NCBI RefSeq assembly: GCF_001911425.1
Contig: NZ_MPPL01000001.1
Span: 3,142,311-3,189,252, forward strand
Length of the DNA: 46,942 nt
Direction: 5' to 3'
Source of the DNA: Mucilaginibacter polytrichastri
GTDB taxonomy: Bacteria > Bacteroidota > Bacteroidia > Sphingobacteriales > Sphingobacteriaceae
Made by a program: the position numbers and the translations under genes. This document shows positions 17,633-26,847 of the stretch, piece after piece. Within the stretch, counting starts at the first letter, position 1; every line of letters starts with the position of its first letter. The notes under the pieces were generated by a model that was not told where the DNA came from, did no database searches, and worked only from the letters and a program-made list of their open reading frames with translations.

Positions 17633-19162
17633 TTATTTGGCATGATGATTAATCAGCCCATCTGCCCACTGGATAAAGTATTTCATATTAGGGGCATCGG
17701 TATGGCCGCCATCATGCTGCCGCCAAGCCAACTCGCCACCAATAGGACCTACGTTAATAGCAGGCATTTTTTCAGTATTATAATTATTAGATACCCCCAA
17801 ATCCTCAACGCCCAGCAATTTAAAAACCGGCCCTGCTGCAACAGCGGCCATATAACTGCCCTGCTGATCCAGCCATTTGGCATCGCCCTGTGCCGGGTCG
17901 CCATAGCTGATAAAGGTTAACCTCGGCGCACACAAAGCAATTAGCTCATGTGCATCAACCGGGAGATCCTTTGCCGTTTTTGGGCCGAATGTGGCTTCAG
18001 AAGCACCGTACTTCATAAAGTTTCCAGCCATCCAATAGTATTCTCCGCCGGTAAGGCTCTCTACCGCTTCGCCAAAATTACGGCGATGCAACTTTGCTCC
18101 GCCCTCGCCGGAGGAACCGATTAAGCCCATGTTAAACCGGGACTCGAAAGCCAAAGTAACCAAAGCTGCTTTACCAAAGCGCGAAACGCCTTCTATACCA
18201 ACATGTTTGGCATCAACACCAGGTTCAGTTTCCAGATAATCCAGACCGCGCGCTGCTCCCCAGGCCCAGGCACGTAAAGCACCCCAATCTTCGGGTTTTC
18301 GGGGTTGGCCTCTATTTACCAATCCAATAATTCCCCTGGTCAGTCCTTCCGCATTATCAGCCTGAAAGCTTCCGGGATCTATCAACGCATAACCCCATCC
18401 ATCGGCTATTAATTGCTGCGTAGATGGCGGATCGCCAGCAGGCCTTGGCCCTCCAAATCCAAACGCCGGCACTTGTGAAGCAATAGGCTGATAGGCAGGA
18501 TACTGCTCAAAAACTGCCTTTAACGTTGGATCTTCCTTTACCAGAAGCGATTTCATGGCAGTATTGATCTTCTCCAATGCTTCGGGGCTGGGTTGTGCCG
18601 GCGCAGGTAAAGTACTTCGCCCAAACATCATCAATACAGGCACAGGGCCCTTGGCATTGGCCGGCAATACCAGCGTCATGCTAATATTTACATCGATAAG
18701 TGGGTAAGCCGAATTATCTACATGGCCAACCAGTTGTTTGGCAATAACGGGGGTAAATCCTACATATTCTTTATCAGTTACCTTAACCGTCCAGCTTACT
18801 TTGGGTACATTTTTAGGGATGCGGCCATATACTTCGCGCTCCATGTCTTCCACAAGTTCGGGGCGGCGCTGTTTCCACCACATTTCGGCGGTACTTACCT
18901 TTTTGCCATTCTTTAAAGTTAACACCTCGGGCAAATTGGGGTACGGATTAGCTAAAGCCTCCTCATAATTGGCGTGATTAGGCGCTGCATTATCGCCGCT
19001 TGGCCCCGGTCGCAATGCTTTAATCCCCAATTGATCCATCATATTTTGATGATCCTGTGCTGCTGTAAAGTTTACAGGAGCAGGGTAATTAGATGTCTGT
19101 TGCGCCATGGCATGCACGGCTAATAAAGGCAATACCATTACAAATAACTTCCTCATCTTCAA
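17633..19162 (-). CDS. CE15 4-O-methyl-glucuronoyl esterase
   Basis: Secreted alpha/beta-hydrolase (509 residues, signal peptide ending MAQQ). CE15 enzymes cut the ester between glucuronic acid on xylan and lignin alcohols. The nucleophile Ser327 lies in GVSRFGK (325-331), the family's GxSRxGK motif. The acid is probably Glu353 in SSGEGGAKLHRRNFGE, and the base His487 in HDGGH (483-487). WAWGAARGLDYLE and APRLTFISYGDP also fit. It is the middle gene of the esterase operon, 12 bp after the SGNH esterase. With GH115 in the locus it completes removal of glucuronic acid from lignified xylan. Confidence 0.93.
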   Translation of the reverse strand: MKMRKLFVMVLPLLAVHAMAQQTSNYPAPVNFTAAQDHQNMMDQLGIKALRPGPSGDNAAPNHANYEEALANPYPNLPEVLTLKNGKKVSTAEMWWKQRRPELVEDMEREVYGRIPKNVPKVSWTVKVTDKEYVGFTPVIAKQLVGHVDNSAYPLIDVNISMTLVLPANAKGPVPVLMMFGRSTLPAPAQPSPEALEKINTAMKSLLVKEDPTLKAVFEQYPAYQPIASQVPAFGFGGPRPAGDPPSTQQLIADGWGYALIDPGSFQADNAEGLTRGIIGLVNRGQPRKPEDWGALRAWAWGAARGLDYLETEPGVDAKHVGIEGVSRFGKAALVTLAFESRFNMGLIGSSGEGGAKLHRRNFGEAVESLTGGEYYWMAGNFMKYGASEATFGPKTAKDLPVDAHELIALCAPRLTFISYGDPAQGDAKWLDQQGSYMAAVAAGPVFKLLGVEDLGVSNNYNTEKMPAINVGPIGGELAWRQHDGGHTDAPNMKYFIQWADGLINHHAK

Positions 19163-19174
19163 ATTGATAAATAT

Positions 19175-21121
19175 TTATTGCGTATCTGTAGTAAACGGAG
19201 ATGCAGGCAAACCATCCTTGTTATAAAGATTAGCCCCTTCCGGATTGTCTGCCCAGGCATACCTAACATACAGTGGTTCGGTAATATCATCGTTCCACAC
19301 CACAACTGTATTACCCTCAATGCGGGCTTTGGCCCAAACGTATTTTTTATTCTTCCCAGCTATAGCAAAATATTGAAGTTCGCCGCCATCTTTAGCGGCC
19401 AATCCGCTGCCTATGTTATTAAAAGTGAGCGTTATCTTATTGCCCTCAATTTTAGCCGACTGGTAGATAGGTCCCGATAATACTACTGTTTCATCATGAT
19501 AGGCCAGCTTCTCTGCACCGAGTGCCAGCCGTTCGCCTACGTCCTTTTTATCGAGCGGGTGGATATCGTTCCACTCCCCGGCATCAATATTGACAGACAT
19601 GGCCGTGTTGGGCACAGCCAGTGCCTTTAACTGACTCTCACGCATCTCTGCCCATTGGCTTTCTGATGGTGAATATTGCACTTCCATAAAATTAGGCAGC
19701 TGTGCATAAATGAACGGCAGTTTTACATTATTCCACTTACTGCGCCAATCACTAATCAAAGCCGGCAACAAGTATTGGTATGCTTGAGGTTTAGCCGTAT
19801 TAGATTCGCCTTGATACCATACAAAGCCTTTAACAGCATAGTTTATCACAGGTGCCACCATCGTATTATATAAACCTGCAGGTTCATTCTGGGCCGAAAA
19901 GTTATTAGCTGATCCCGCTCCCCATTGTGTTTCAAATACTTCGCCAACCTGGTATTGCCAGTCGCCCCGCAGATCAATATTCTGGCCTCCTGCAGATAAG
20001 AAATAAGGTTTTTCGGGTACAAAACCACCTTTGCCGGCAGTATTAACAACGCGAACCACAATAATATTTTTGCCCGGCTTAAGTAATCCTTGCGCTACAT
20101 CATACCTGCGTGGTGGGTACTGATAGGTGGTGCCGCCTACCAAAACGCCGTTAACATAGGCTTGGTCTGCATCTATAATTCGCCCCATGAATAGCTTGGC
20201 AGGTGTACCGGTCATGCTTGCGGGAATATTGATTTCTTTCCGAAACCAAACTGTACCATTTAATCCCTTAACACCCTGGTCGGCCCAATAACCGGGCAAC
20301 CAGAATTTGTGCCAGCCTTGAGGAACATAGGTTGTATCATACCATTTTACAGGTCCGGTTAATCCCTTATCGGCTTCTGGTTTCTTAATTGGCGGATCTT
20401 TCTTAGCGAGCAGCTTACCCATATAAACCGAATCCTTAAAATTGGCTAGTTTAGTTTGATATTCTGGAAATTGCTTTAACCCACCCTCACTTATCCATGC
20501 CTCAATGGGCGTACCGCCCACGCTGGCATTGATAATCCCTATTGGCACATGATATTTTAAATAGAGTTTCCTTGCAAAGAAATATGATGCTGCGCCGAAA
20601 TTAAGCGTGTTTGTTGGCGTAGCTGCTTTCCATTCGCTTGCGGGCAGTTCATCATGTACTTTACGCACATCAGCTACCGTTGGGATAAAGAAGTTTCTGA
20701 TCTCCGGATAATTGGCCTGGGCTATATCTTCCGGGTACCTTTCTTTAACACGCTCCATATTAATCACCATGTTTGACTGGCCCGAACAGAACCATACATC
20801 GCCAATTAAAATGTTACGGATAGTGATATGGTTGCTGGCCGAGATTTCCATGGTATATGGCCCGCCGGCTTTCATAACTGGCAATAGTATCATCCATTTG
20901 CCATCATCACCGGTAATAGCCTTGCCCGTTTTGTTATTAAACTTTATGGTTACCTTTTCATGTCTGCCTGCCCAGCCCCAAAGCTTAATTTTAGTGTCGC
21001 GTTGCAATACCATATTGTCGCTAACCAGTTTAGGCAAGCTAACCTGAGCATAGGCTGATGGGATGGTTAGTAAAAACCAACTCAATAAAATGACTGCAGA
21101 CGGCCTGAGACAATGTTTCAT
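19175..21121 (-). CDS. SGNH-hydrolase acetylesterase (sialate O-acetylesterase-like)
   Basis: Secreted 648-residue esterase with signal peptide (cleavage near AYAQ). The SGNH nucleophile is Ser116 in SGQSNM; VWYQGESN supplies the Gly/Asn region, and the catalytic Asp-His pair is in NDIHPLDK near residue 560. A beta-sandwich domain of the GH2 sugar-binding type is inserted between the catalytic blocks (GTVWFRKEINIP to YVNGVLVGGTTYQYPPRRYDV). This architecture is common in SASA-type esterases from plant-polymer loci and suggests xylan or oligosaccharide deacetylation rather than sialate. It is the first gene of the three-esterase operon. Confidence 0.9.
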   Translation of the reverse strand: MKHCLRPSAVILLSWFLLTIPSAYAQVSLPKLVSDNMVLQRDTKIKLWGWAGRHEKVTIKFNNKTGKAITGDDGKWMILLPVMKAGGPYTMEISASNHITIRNILIGDVWFCSGQSNMVINMERVKERYPEDIAQANYPEIRNFFIPTVADVRKVHDELPASEWKAATPTNTLNFGAASYFFARKLYLKYHVPIGIINASVGGTPIEAWISEGGLKQFPEYQTKLANFKDSVYMGKLLAKKDPPIKKPEADKGLTGPVKWYDTTYVPQGWHKFWLPGYWADQGVKGLNGTVWFRKEINIPASMTGTPAKLFMGRIIDADQAYVNGVLVGGTTYQYPPRRYDVAQGLLKPGKNIIVVRVVNTAGKGGFVPEKPYFLSAGGQNIDLRGDWQYQVGEVFETQWGAGSANNFSAQNEPAGLYNTMVAPVINYAVKGFVWYQGESNTAKPQAYQYLLPALISDWRSKWNNVKLPFIYAQLPNFMEVQYSPSESQWAEMRESQLKALAVPNTAMSVNIDAGEWNDIHPLDKKDVGERLALGAEKLAYHDETVVLSGPIYQSAKIEGNKITLTFNNIGSGLAAKDGGELQYFAIAGKNKKYVWAKARIEGNTVVVWNDDITEPLYVRYAWADNPEGANLYNKDGLPASPFTTDTQ

Positions 21122-21170
21122 GAAAGATAATTATAATTGGTTGCGGAGATCTGACTGATGTTCCTGAAAA

Positions 21171-21178
21171 CAAATATG
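21171..21178 (-). promoter_or_regulatory. Predicted -7 box of the esterase operon
   Basis: The minus strand reads CATATTTG, one mismatch from TAnnTTTG, about 21 bp after the TTG of the operator palindrome. This spacing places the operator over the -33 region. Confidence 0.45.
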
Positions 21179-21197
21179 AATTTATTTTTTCAATAAA

Positions 21198-21211
21198 AGC
21201 AATCGATTGCA
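21198..21211. promoter_or_regulatory. LacI-type operator before the esterase operon
   Basis: AGCAATCGATTGCA contains the core CAATCGATTG at 21200-21209; GCAATCGATTGC is a perfect 12-bp palindrome. It lies 79 bp before the first esterase gene and ties this operon to the rest of the locus. It is the right-most copy in the window. Confidence 0.8.
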
Positions 21212-21283
21212 TATATCGTAATATATATTTTACAAGCGTAGCCTTGTATTAAATCTCCTGGCAGATTTATCACTTTACATTAT

Positions 21284-21315
21284 AAAAAAGCCCTGTAAGG
21301 TTTTAACTTACAGGG
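21284..21315 (-). terminator. Terminator of the HxlR gene
   Basis: Stem CCCTGTAAG (21291-21299) pairs with its complement at 21307-21315. On the minus strand it is followed by GC and a run of six T (21289-21284), a classical intrinsic terminator for the HxlR gene and possibly for the tRNA transcript. Confidence 0.85.
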
Positions 21316-21383
21316 TTAGATGGTAGATAATAATGTTGCGAAATATTGAAGACGTCGATCCTTCCGGTAACTTTATATTTTCA

Positions 21384-21740
21384 TCATTCTTTCCAGTGTA
21401 AACCCCATTGCTGTAATTGCTTAATAATTTGCAGCAGCGCCCGGCTTTTGGTAGTTAAAGTATAGCTTATTAATGAGGGTGCTACATTTCCCTCTACATG
21501 CCTTTCTATAAACTTTTCTGTTTCCAACTCGCGCAGGCGCTGGGTTAGCATATGGTCTGACGCGGTAGGGAAAGCGGCCTTTATTTTATTAACCTGGTTT
21601 ACCCCCAGCGATATATCATAAAGTATCATCATTTTCCACCGGGTGCTTATAGTCCGCAGCACGTCGTTTACTTCGGTTGTGTTTTCTAATACTTTAAGGT
21701 TATGGTTGTTGGTTAAATTTCTTTTTAAAATAGTAGCCAT
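21384..21740 (-). CDS. HxlR-family winged-helix transcriptional regulator
   Basis: A 118-residue one-domain regulator. The HxlR pattern is clear: ISTRWKMMILYDI at the start of the wing fold, then FPTASDHMLTQRLRELETEKFIERH and the beta wing SLISYTLTTKSRALLQII. The typical Cys of HxlR redox sensors before the W-K motif is absent (TEVNDVLRTISTRWK), so a simple cysteine switch is unlikely. It lies directly downstream of tRNA-Cys on the same strand and ends at a strong terminator. No target is obvious; the peroxiredoxin-like gene further upstream is the nearest candidate. Confidence 0.85.
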   Translation of the reverse strand: MATILKRNLTNNHNLKVLENTTEVNDVLRTISTRWKMMILYDISLGVNQVNKIKAAFPTASDHMLTQRLRELETEKFIERHVEGNVAPSLISYTLTTKSRALLQIIKQLQQWGLHWKE

Positions 21741-21781
21741 ACGTTATAATATTATTAATGAGATAAGTTTAATTGCTAATG

Positions 21782-21853
21782 AGGTATGGGGGCGGATTCG
21801 AACCGCCGTAAAAGGTTTTGCAGACCCCCGCCTAACCACTCGGCCACCCTACC
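21782..21853 (-). tRNA. tRNA-Cys (anticodon GCA) with one extra acceptor base
   Basis: The minus strand folds as a 72-nt tRNA. The D stem is GCC/GGC with an AGTGGTTA loop, the anticodon loop is CTGCAAA (GCA, Cys), and the T arm is GGCGG-TTCGAAT-CCGCC. The 5' acceptor strand is GGTAGGG, but the 3' strand is CCCATACC, eight bases where seven (CCCTACC) are expected, so one A bulges out. The anticodon stem GGGGT/ACCTT has two G-U pairs at its base. CCA is not encoded. It is probably functional but unusual, or carries a sequence error. Confidence 0.85.
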
Positions 21854-21994
21854 TTTCATGACTCCCTAAGACATAAAATTTTCACATAAAATTTCCTTAA
21901 CAGCTATTCTCTGCTTTAGCTTTTGTCCCGGTGCTGTACTTTGTAAAGCCGGGCAGACAAATTTGTTATCGGAAATTAATTGACGCGCTAAACG

Positions 21995-22633
21995 CTACGC
22001 CGATCTTTTATCGGCCAAATATTTATTAGACTGATAAACAGCACCTGTAATATCTGCTAATGGTAAACCGGCTAAAATATCTTCATTTACATGGGCAAAC
22101 GCCACCTGCCTTAAACTATCCAAAACATAAACAGATGGTAAAGGCACATTATGTTCTACGCCTGCATAACGGTTCCATGTGGGGCTATTCTCGCCATATA
22201 TCCCTATTAACTGTGCAAGTTCATGCTGCTGATCTGCGTAAAATTGAAGCGAAAGACTATGATCCCATAATGCCTGCTTCAGGTCTTCTGCATTATCTGT
22301 TATCACCAGCAGGTTACCATAATGGTATTGAATTTCCTGCTGCAAGGTGCTCAATTGTTTAAGGTGAGCTATCCCGGCTTCGCCCCACTGGCTGGAGTAA
22401 AAATAAAGCACCAATGGCTTTTTAGTGTAAGAGAAAGATACACCCGATTGGTTATAAATATTCTCATCAAAAAACGGATGCCATTTGTCCCTGTTTTTTG
22501 GCGCACTTAAACCATAAATAAAATCACCCGGTTTTGCGGGGTTTAATTTGGCATAAGTTTGCGTAGTATATTCCAGCTCGGTAATAACTTCGAGTGTATC
22601 AAATAATGGGTATTTAAGATGTTGGTTAAGCAT
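21995..22633 (-). CDS. Peroxiredoxin/AhpC-TSA-like protein lacking all cysteines
   Basis: A 212-residue cytoplasmic protein with a thioredoxin-fold layout: KKPLVLYFYSSQWGEAGIAHLKQL, YGNLLVITDNAEDL, then a cis-Pro-like strand VPLPSVYVLDSLRQVAFAHV. It resembles the peroxiredoxin-like family whose active site reads WCPYC. Here residues 83-87 are WGEAG, so both cysteines are replaced by glycine, and the protein contains no Cys anywhere. A peroxide-reducing or disulfide role is therefore excluded; a binding or structural role remains possible. No signal peptide. It is upstream of tRNA-Cys and HxlR on the same strand. Confidence 0.7.
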   Translation of the reverse strand: MLNQHLKYPLFDTLEVITELEYTTQTYAKLNPAKPGDFIYGLSAPKNRDKWHPFFDENIYNQSGVSFSYTKKPLVLYFYSSQWGEAGIAHLKQLSTLQQEIQYHYGNLLVITDNAEDLKQALWDHSLSLQFYADQQHELAQLIGIYGENSPTWNRYAGVEHNVPLPSVYVLDSLRQVAFAHVNEDILAGLPLADITGAVYQSNKYLADKRSA

Positions 22634-23103
22634 AAATTAATATTTAAATGTTGTGAAATTTTGTTGTGAACGCATGGGCAGATCTCAACTACAACAATTG
22701 CTTAAACCATAAATAGCTTTGTAGAAAGCAGCATTACTGATTAGATATAGGTGTTTAGATACAGACATAATAAAACAATAGATGATTAAATGAATAAATA
22801 ACGGACCTGAAAGGTCTCTTCTTTCCCAATCAACAACAACACATACAACAGCTGCAGGCGTAGCTGTTTAAGAATTTAAGGTGTGGTGTGTTTATCAATT
22901 TCATCTTTATTTTAAGATCATTATCGTATTGCCTGGCAATAAAATACTGATTCTATGTTTGTGTAAAACAAAGCTATAAAATAAACTACTAAATTGGTAG
23001 TCTTTTTATAAAAAATTGTATAACTATCTATATTTCAGTCAAAAAAAAATAAACATTATGCTAAATTCCAAAAAAAGAACTTGTATACTTATTGAAGCAA
23101 CTA
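22634..23103. other. Gene-free region, about 470 bp
   Basis: No frame or RNA gene is supported. The DNA is AT-rich, with a long A tract near 23042 on the MarR side. The left part must hold the promoter of the peroxiredoxin-like gene. No clear terminator for the efflux operon was found past the MarR stop. Confidence 0.4.
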
Positions 23104-23535
23104 TTAAATAGCCTGCTTCAATAAGTTCTGCTGGATCATTTCTGATACTTCGAAGAAAGTAGCCAGTTTCTCATCCTCAATCCCAAACTCGGCCAGTTCG
23201 TTGATCTTTTCAACACTGCGTTCAATGTAAGGGATAGACGATACCGCATCAGACGATAAATGCACATAGTGCTCCCTCCTGTCGGCCGGGTTCTTTTCTA
23301 TTTTTATCAGCTTCTTCTGCTCCAGGTAAGCAATGATGCTTACCACCCGCGATTTATCGACCTGTAACAGCTCGGCCAGCTGGTTCTGCGTAACAGGATG
23401 GTCTTGTATGCCCAGCATTAGCAAGGCCTCAAAATGGTGGTCTAATTCAAAGGCGGATAGCTCTTTGGTCAGCATCTTTTTATATAGATGGTTGATCTGC
23501 CTTAAACTCCGTGATATCAGTTGCACGTGTTTCAT
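23104..23535 (-). CDS. MarR-family regulator at the end of the efflux operon
   Basis: A 143-residue winged-helix protein. The MarR core is VTQNQLAELLQVDKSRVVSIIAYLEQKKLIKIEKNPADRREHYVHLSS, with the conserved DRR wing, flanked by dimerisation helices. It starts 34 bp after the second RND pump on the same strand, so it is probably co-transcribed as the last gene of the five-gene efflux operon. That position would give feedback control. The inverted repeat GTTACAATGTAAC at 33114-33126, before the operon, is a possible but unproven target. Confidence 0.9.
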   Translation of the reverse strand: MKHVQLISRSLRQINHLYKKMLTKELSAFELDHHFEALLMLGIQDHPVTQNQLAELLQVDKSRVVSIIAYLEQKKLIKIEKNPADRREHYVHLSSDAVSSIPYIERSVEKINELAEFGIEDEKLATFFEVSEMIQQNLLKQAI

Positions 23536-23569
23536 AATTGTTAGAATATAAGGGGTACTATACTACTAT

Positions 23570-26500
23570 TTAAGATTTTCCATGTGCTTCCCGGTCGGCT
23601 TTATTCTCCCGTTGCGCTTGTTCTATTTCATATTCAAGTTCTGCGTCTATGTTTTGTTCTTCTACCCGTTTGGCTTTGTCCATCAGTTCTTCATGATGGG
23701 CCTCTAACCAGTCCAGTTGTTTTTTACCGTAAGAGAATTTGGTAAACAGCACAAACAGCACCGGCACAATAAATATTGAAATGGTAGACGATGCTATCAT
23801 CCCGCCCAAAACGGTAACGCCAATGGTATTACGCGATGCCGCACCCGCCCCTGTTGCCAGGGCAAGTGGTAAAACACCGAGTATGAAGGCCAATGAAGTC
23901 ATGATAATTGGGCGCAAACGCAGTTTCACCGCTTCGAGGGTTGATTTAATGAGCTCTTCGCCCCTATCTACCCGCAGCTTGGCAAACTCTACAATCAGGA
24001 TCGCGTTTTTGGCTGATAGCCCGATCAGGGTGATCAACCCAATCTGCGCATACACATTGTTGGTAAGCGTAGGTACACAGGTTAATGCCAATATAGCACC
24101 AAAGGCACTGATAGGTACAGCCAGCATCACCGAGAATGGCACCGACCAGCTCTCGTACAAAGCCGCCAAGAACAGGAACACAAACATGATACTGAACATA
24201 AAGATGTATACTGTTGTGGAACCTGCCTTAATCTCTTCATAACTGAGCCCCGAGAATTCGACAGTGTAACCACGCGGTAAAACACGTGCGGCCAGTTTCT
24301 TTAATTCATCAAGGCTTTGCCCACTGCTATAGCCCGGAGGGATGGCACCGTCCACTTCTGCCGAGCGGAAAATGTTAAAATGCGAGATCAGCGGTGCAGT
24401 AGAGATCGGCTTGTAGCTGATCAATGTACTTAATGGCACCATGCTACCAACCGAGTTACGCACGTAATATTTGTTCATATCGGCAATTACAGCCCTGTAG
24501 GTAGTATCTGCCTGGATCACGGTATGATAGGTACGGTTGTAAAGGGTAAAATTGTTAACAAACGAGCTACCCATGTAAGACTGCATGGTACTAAATACAT
24601 CAGATATACTTACACCAATCTTTTCACATTTTTCACGGTCTACCGTTAACTCATAACTTGGGGTATGTGCCGAAAAATAACTGAACGATGTGGCAATGGC
24701 AGGTACTTTATGCGCCTCGGCTACAAAGTTTTGAACTACTTTTTCAAAGGCATGAATATCATCGCTCGAGTTGCCCTGCTCAATTTGCATACTAAAACCC
24801 GCAGCCAGTCCAATACCCCTGATAGGCGGCGGTTGAATAACCACGATGTTGGCATTCTTGATACCCGCTTTGGCAAAGCGCACCTTAAGCGCCTTGGTAA
24901 TACCCTCAATCTGGGTGGCCGGTGTAGTACGCTGATCCCAGGGCTTAAGCATACAAAACATGGAGCCGTTATTGGAGTTGGCGCCACCATTAAGAATATT
25001 GAAACCAGAGATAGCCGTATAGTGTAACATACCCGGTGTTGCGGTCACTATCTTCATCATCTTGGTCATCACGTTAACCGATTGGGTAGTTGATGATGCC
25101 TCGGGCAGTTGATAAGTAATGTATAAACGCCCACCGTCTTCAGAAGGCACAAAACCCGATGGTTTCATCTTGAATAAAAACCAGGTACCGATACAAATCA
25201 GTAATAACAAAAGTACAATATAGCGGGCACCTTTAATGCTTCGCTGTACGCCATTAGTATACCTAAAGGTTATTTTATCAAAGATTCTGTTAAAATGGAA
25301 AAAGAACTTATCTAACCAGTTGTTTGATTGCTCATGATGGCTTGGCCTTAACAACAGCGTACATAATGCAGGTGTTAACGACAATGCTATAAACGCCGAT
25401 ACCACAACCGATATAGCAATAGTAATAGCAAACTGTTGGTACAACCGCCCTACAATACCCGGTATAAACCCTACAGGCACAAACACTGATGCCAAGATCA
25501 AGGCTATAGCAATTACCGGTGCCGAAATCTCTTTCATGGCCTGGTAAGTAGCCTCTTTGGGCGACATATGCTGCTCATCTATGTAGTGCTGCACCGCCTC
25601 GACGACAATAATAGCATCATCTACCACAATACCAATAGCCAACACGAACCCAAACATGGTTAACGTGTTAATGGTAAACCCAAGCGGTATAAAGAAGCAG
25701 AAGGTGGCCAGGATAGATACCGGTATTGCAAATATAGGTATCAAAGTAGACCGCCAGTTTTGCAGAAACAGGAACACCACGATGGCAACCAAGCCTAATG
25801 CCTTTAATAGCGTGCCAATTACCTCATCCATAGAAACCTTAATAATGGTTACCGATTCAAAAGGCACCGAGTAGTCTACATCCGCAGGAAAAGCTTTCTT
25901 CAGCTTAGCTAGCTCTGCATAAACATTTTCGGCTGTTTGCAAGGCATTACTTCCGGGCGACTGATAAATCTGTATGGTTGAGCAGCGGTTACCATCGGCA
26001 AAAGCATTACTCGAGAAGGTAAACTTACCCAGTTCAACCCGGGCTACATCTTTCAAATAAACCAGTTGGCCGGTTGCAGGGATACTACGCACTACAATTT
26101 GCTCATAGTCCGACACCTTGCTTAGCATCCCGTTTACCAAAATCCCGGTTTCATAAGTTTGCGAGCTCTGCTGTGGGGGTGCCCCTACAGAACCAGCCGC
26201 TACATAAACGTTTTGGCCGTTTAGCGCAGCGGTAACGTCAGCAGGCGTTAACCCGTAAGAAGCCATTTTATCCGGATTCATCCAGATGCGCATACTAAAC
26301 ACATCGGTACGGGCACTTACATCGCCCACACCGGGCACACGCAATATGGCATCTTTAATAAATACGTTGGTGTAATTATCCAGAAAGGTAATATTATGCG
26401 TTTTCTTTGGCGAATAAATAGCGACCAGCATTAGCTGATCGGGGTTGCTGGCGCGTACGGTTAAACCCAGCTTACTTACTACCGATGGCAGCAAGGGCGA

Positions 26501-26845
26501 AGCAATACCGACCCGGTTTTGCACATTTAATGCAGCCACCTGTACATTGGTACCTATTTTAAAAGTGACCCGGATACCCACCCCACCGCTGTTGGTGTTT
26601 GTACTTTGCATATACTCCATACCGGGGGTACCATTTACCTGCTCTTCAATTGGTATCGCAACAGTTTGCTCAACTGTTTGGGCATCGGCACCGGTATACG
26701 ATCCGTTAACCGAAACACTCGGCGGAGATATATTGGGGTATTGATCAACCGCAAGGTTAAAAAGACAGATTAAGCCCGAGATCATCAACACAACTGATAT
26801 AACGATCGCAGTTACCGGTCTTTTGATAAAAGTATTCGCTATCAT
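23570..26845 (-). CDS. RND efflux pump subunit, HAE1 family (second copy)
   Basis: A 1091-residue inner-membrane pump of the AcrB type, powered by the proton gradient. It starts MIANTFIKRPVTAIV. The TM4 proton-relay pair Asp-Asp is in GIVVDDAIIVVEAV, and the TM10 Lys in LIGLSAKNAILIVEFAK. Two large porter domains follow TM1 and TM7. It lies only 2 bp after the first RND gene. The two proteins share most N-terminal and membrane residues but differ more in the porter regions and C-terminal tail. Both keep the proton-relay residues, so both look active. With a single adaptor, they may form a mixed trimer as MdtB/MdtC do. Confidence 0.95.
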   Translation of the reverse strand: MIANTFIKRPVTAIVISVVLMISGLICLFNLAVDQYPNISPPSVSVNGSYTGADAQTVEQTVAIPIEEQVNGTPGMEYMQSTNTNSGGVGIRVTFKIGTNVQVAALNVQNRVGIASPLLPSVVSKLGLTVRASNPDQLMLVAIYSPKKTHNITFLDNYTNVFIKDAILRVPGVGDVSARTDVFSMRIWMNPDKMASYGLTPADVTAALNGQNVYVAAGSVGAPPQQSSQTYETGILVNGMLSKVSDYEQIVVRSIPATGQLVYLKDVARVELGKFTFSSNAFADGNRCSTIQIYQSPGSNALQTAENVYAELAKLKKAFPADVDYSVPFESVTIIKVSMDEVIGTLLKALGLVAIVVFLFLQNWRSTLIPIFAIPVSILATFCFFIPLGFTINTLTMFGFVLAIGIVVDDAIIVVEAVQHYIDEQHMSPKEATYQAMKEISAPVIAIALILASVFVPVGFIPGIVGRLYQQFAITIAISVVVSAFIALSLTPALCTLLLRPSHHEQSNNWLDKFFFHFNRIFDKITFRYTNGVQRSIKGARYIVLLLLLICIGTWFLFKMKPSGFVPSEDGGRLYITYQLPEASSTTQSVNVMTKMMKIVTATPGMLHYTAISGFNILNGGANSNNGSMFCMLKPWDQRTTPATQIEGITKALKVRFAKAGIKNANIVVIQPPPIRGIGLAAGFSMQIEQGNSSDDIHAFEKVVQNFVAEAHKVPAIATSFSYFSAHTPSYELTVDREKCEKIGVSISDVFSTMQSYMGSSFVNNFTLYNRTYHTVIQADTTYRAVIADMNKYYVRNSVGSMVPLSTLISYKPISTAPLISHFNIFRSAEVDGAIPPGYSSGQSLDELKKLAARVLPRGYTVEFSGLSYEEIKAGSTTVYIFMFSIMFVFLFLAALYESWSVPFSVMLAVPISAFGAILALTCVPTLTNNVYAQIGLITLIGLSAKNAILIVEFAKLRVDRGEELIKSTLEAVKLRLRPIIMTSLAFILGVLPLALATGAGAASRNTIGVTVLGGMIASSTISIFIVPVLFVLFTKFSYGKKQLDWLEAHHEELMDKAKRVEEQNIDAELEYEIEQAQRENKADREAHGKS

Positions 26846-26847
26846 GC

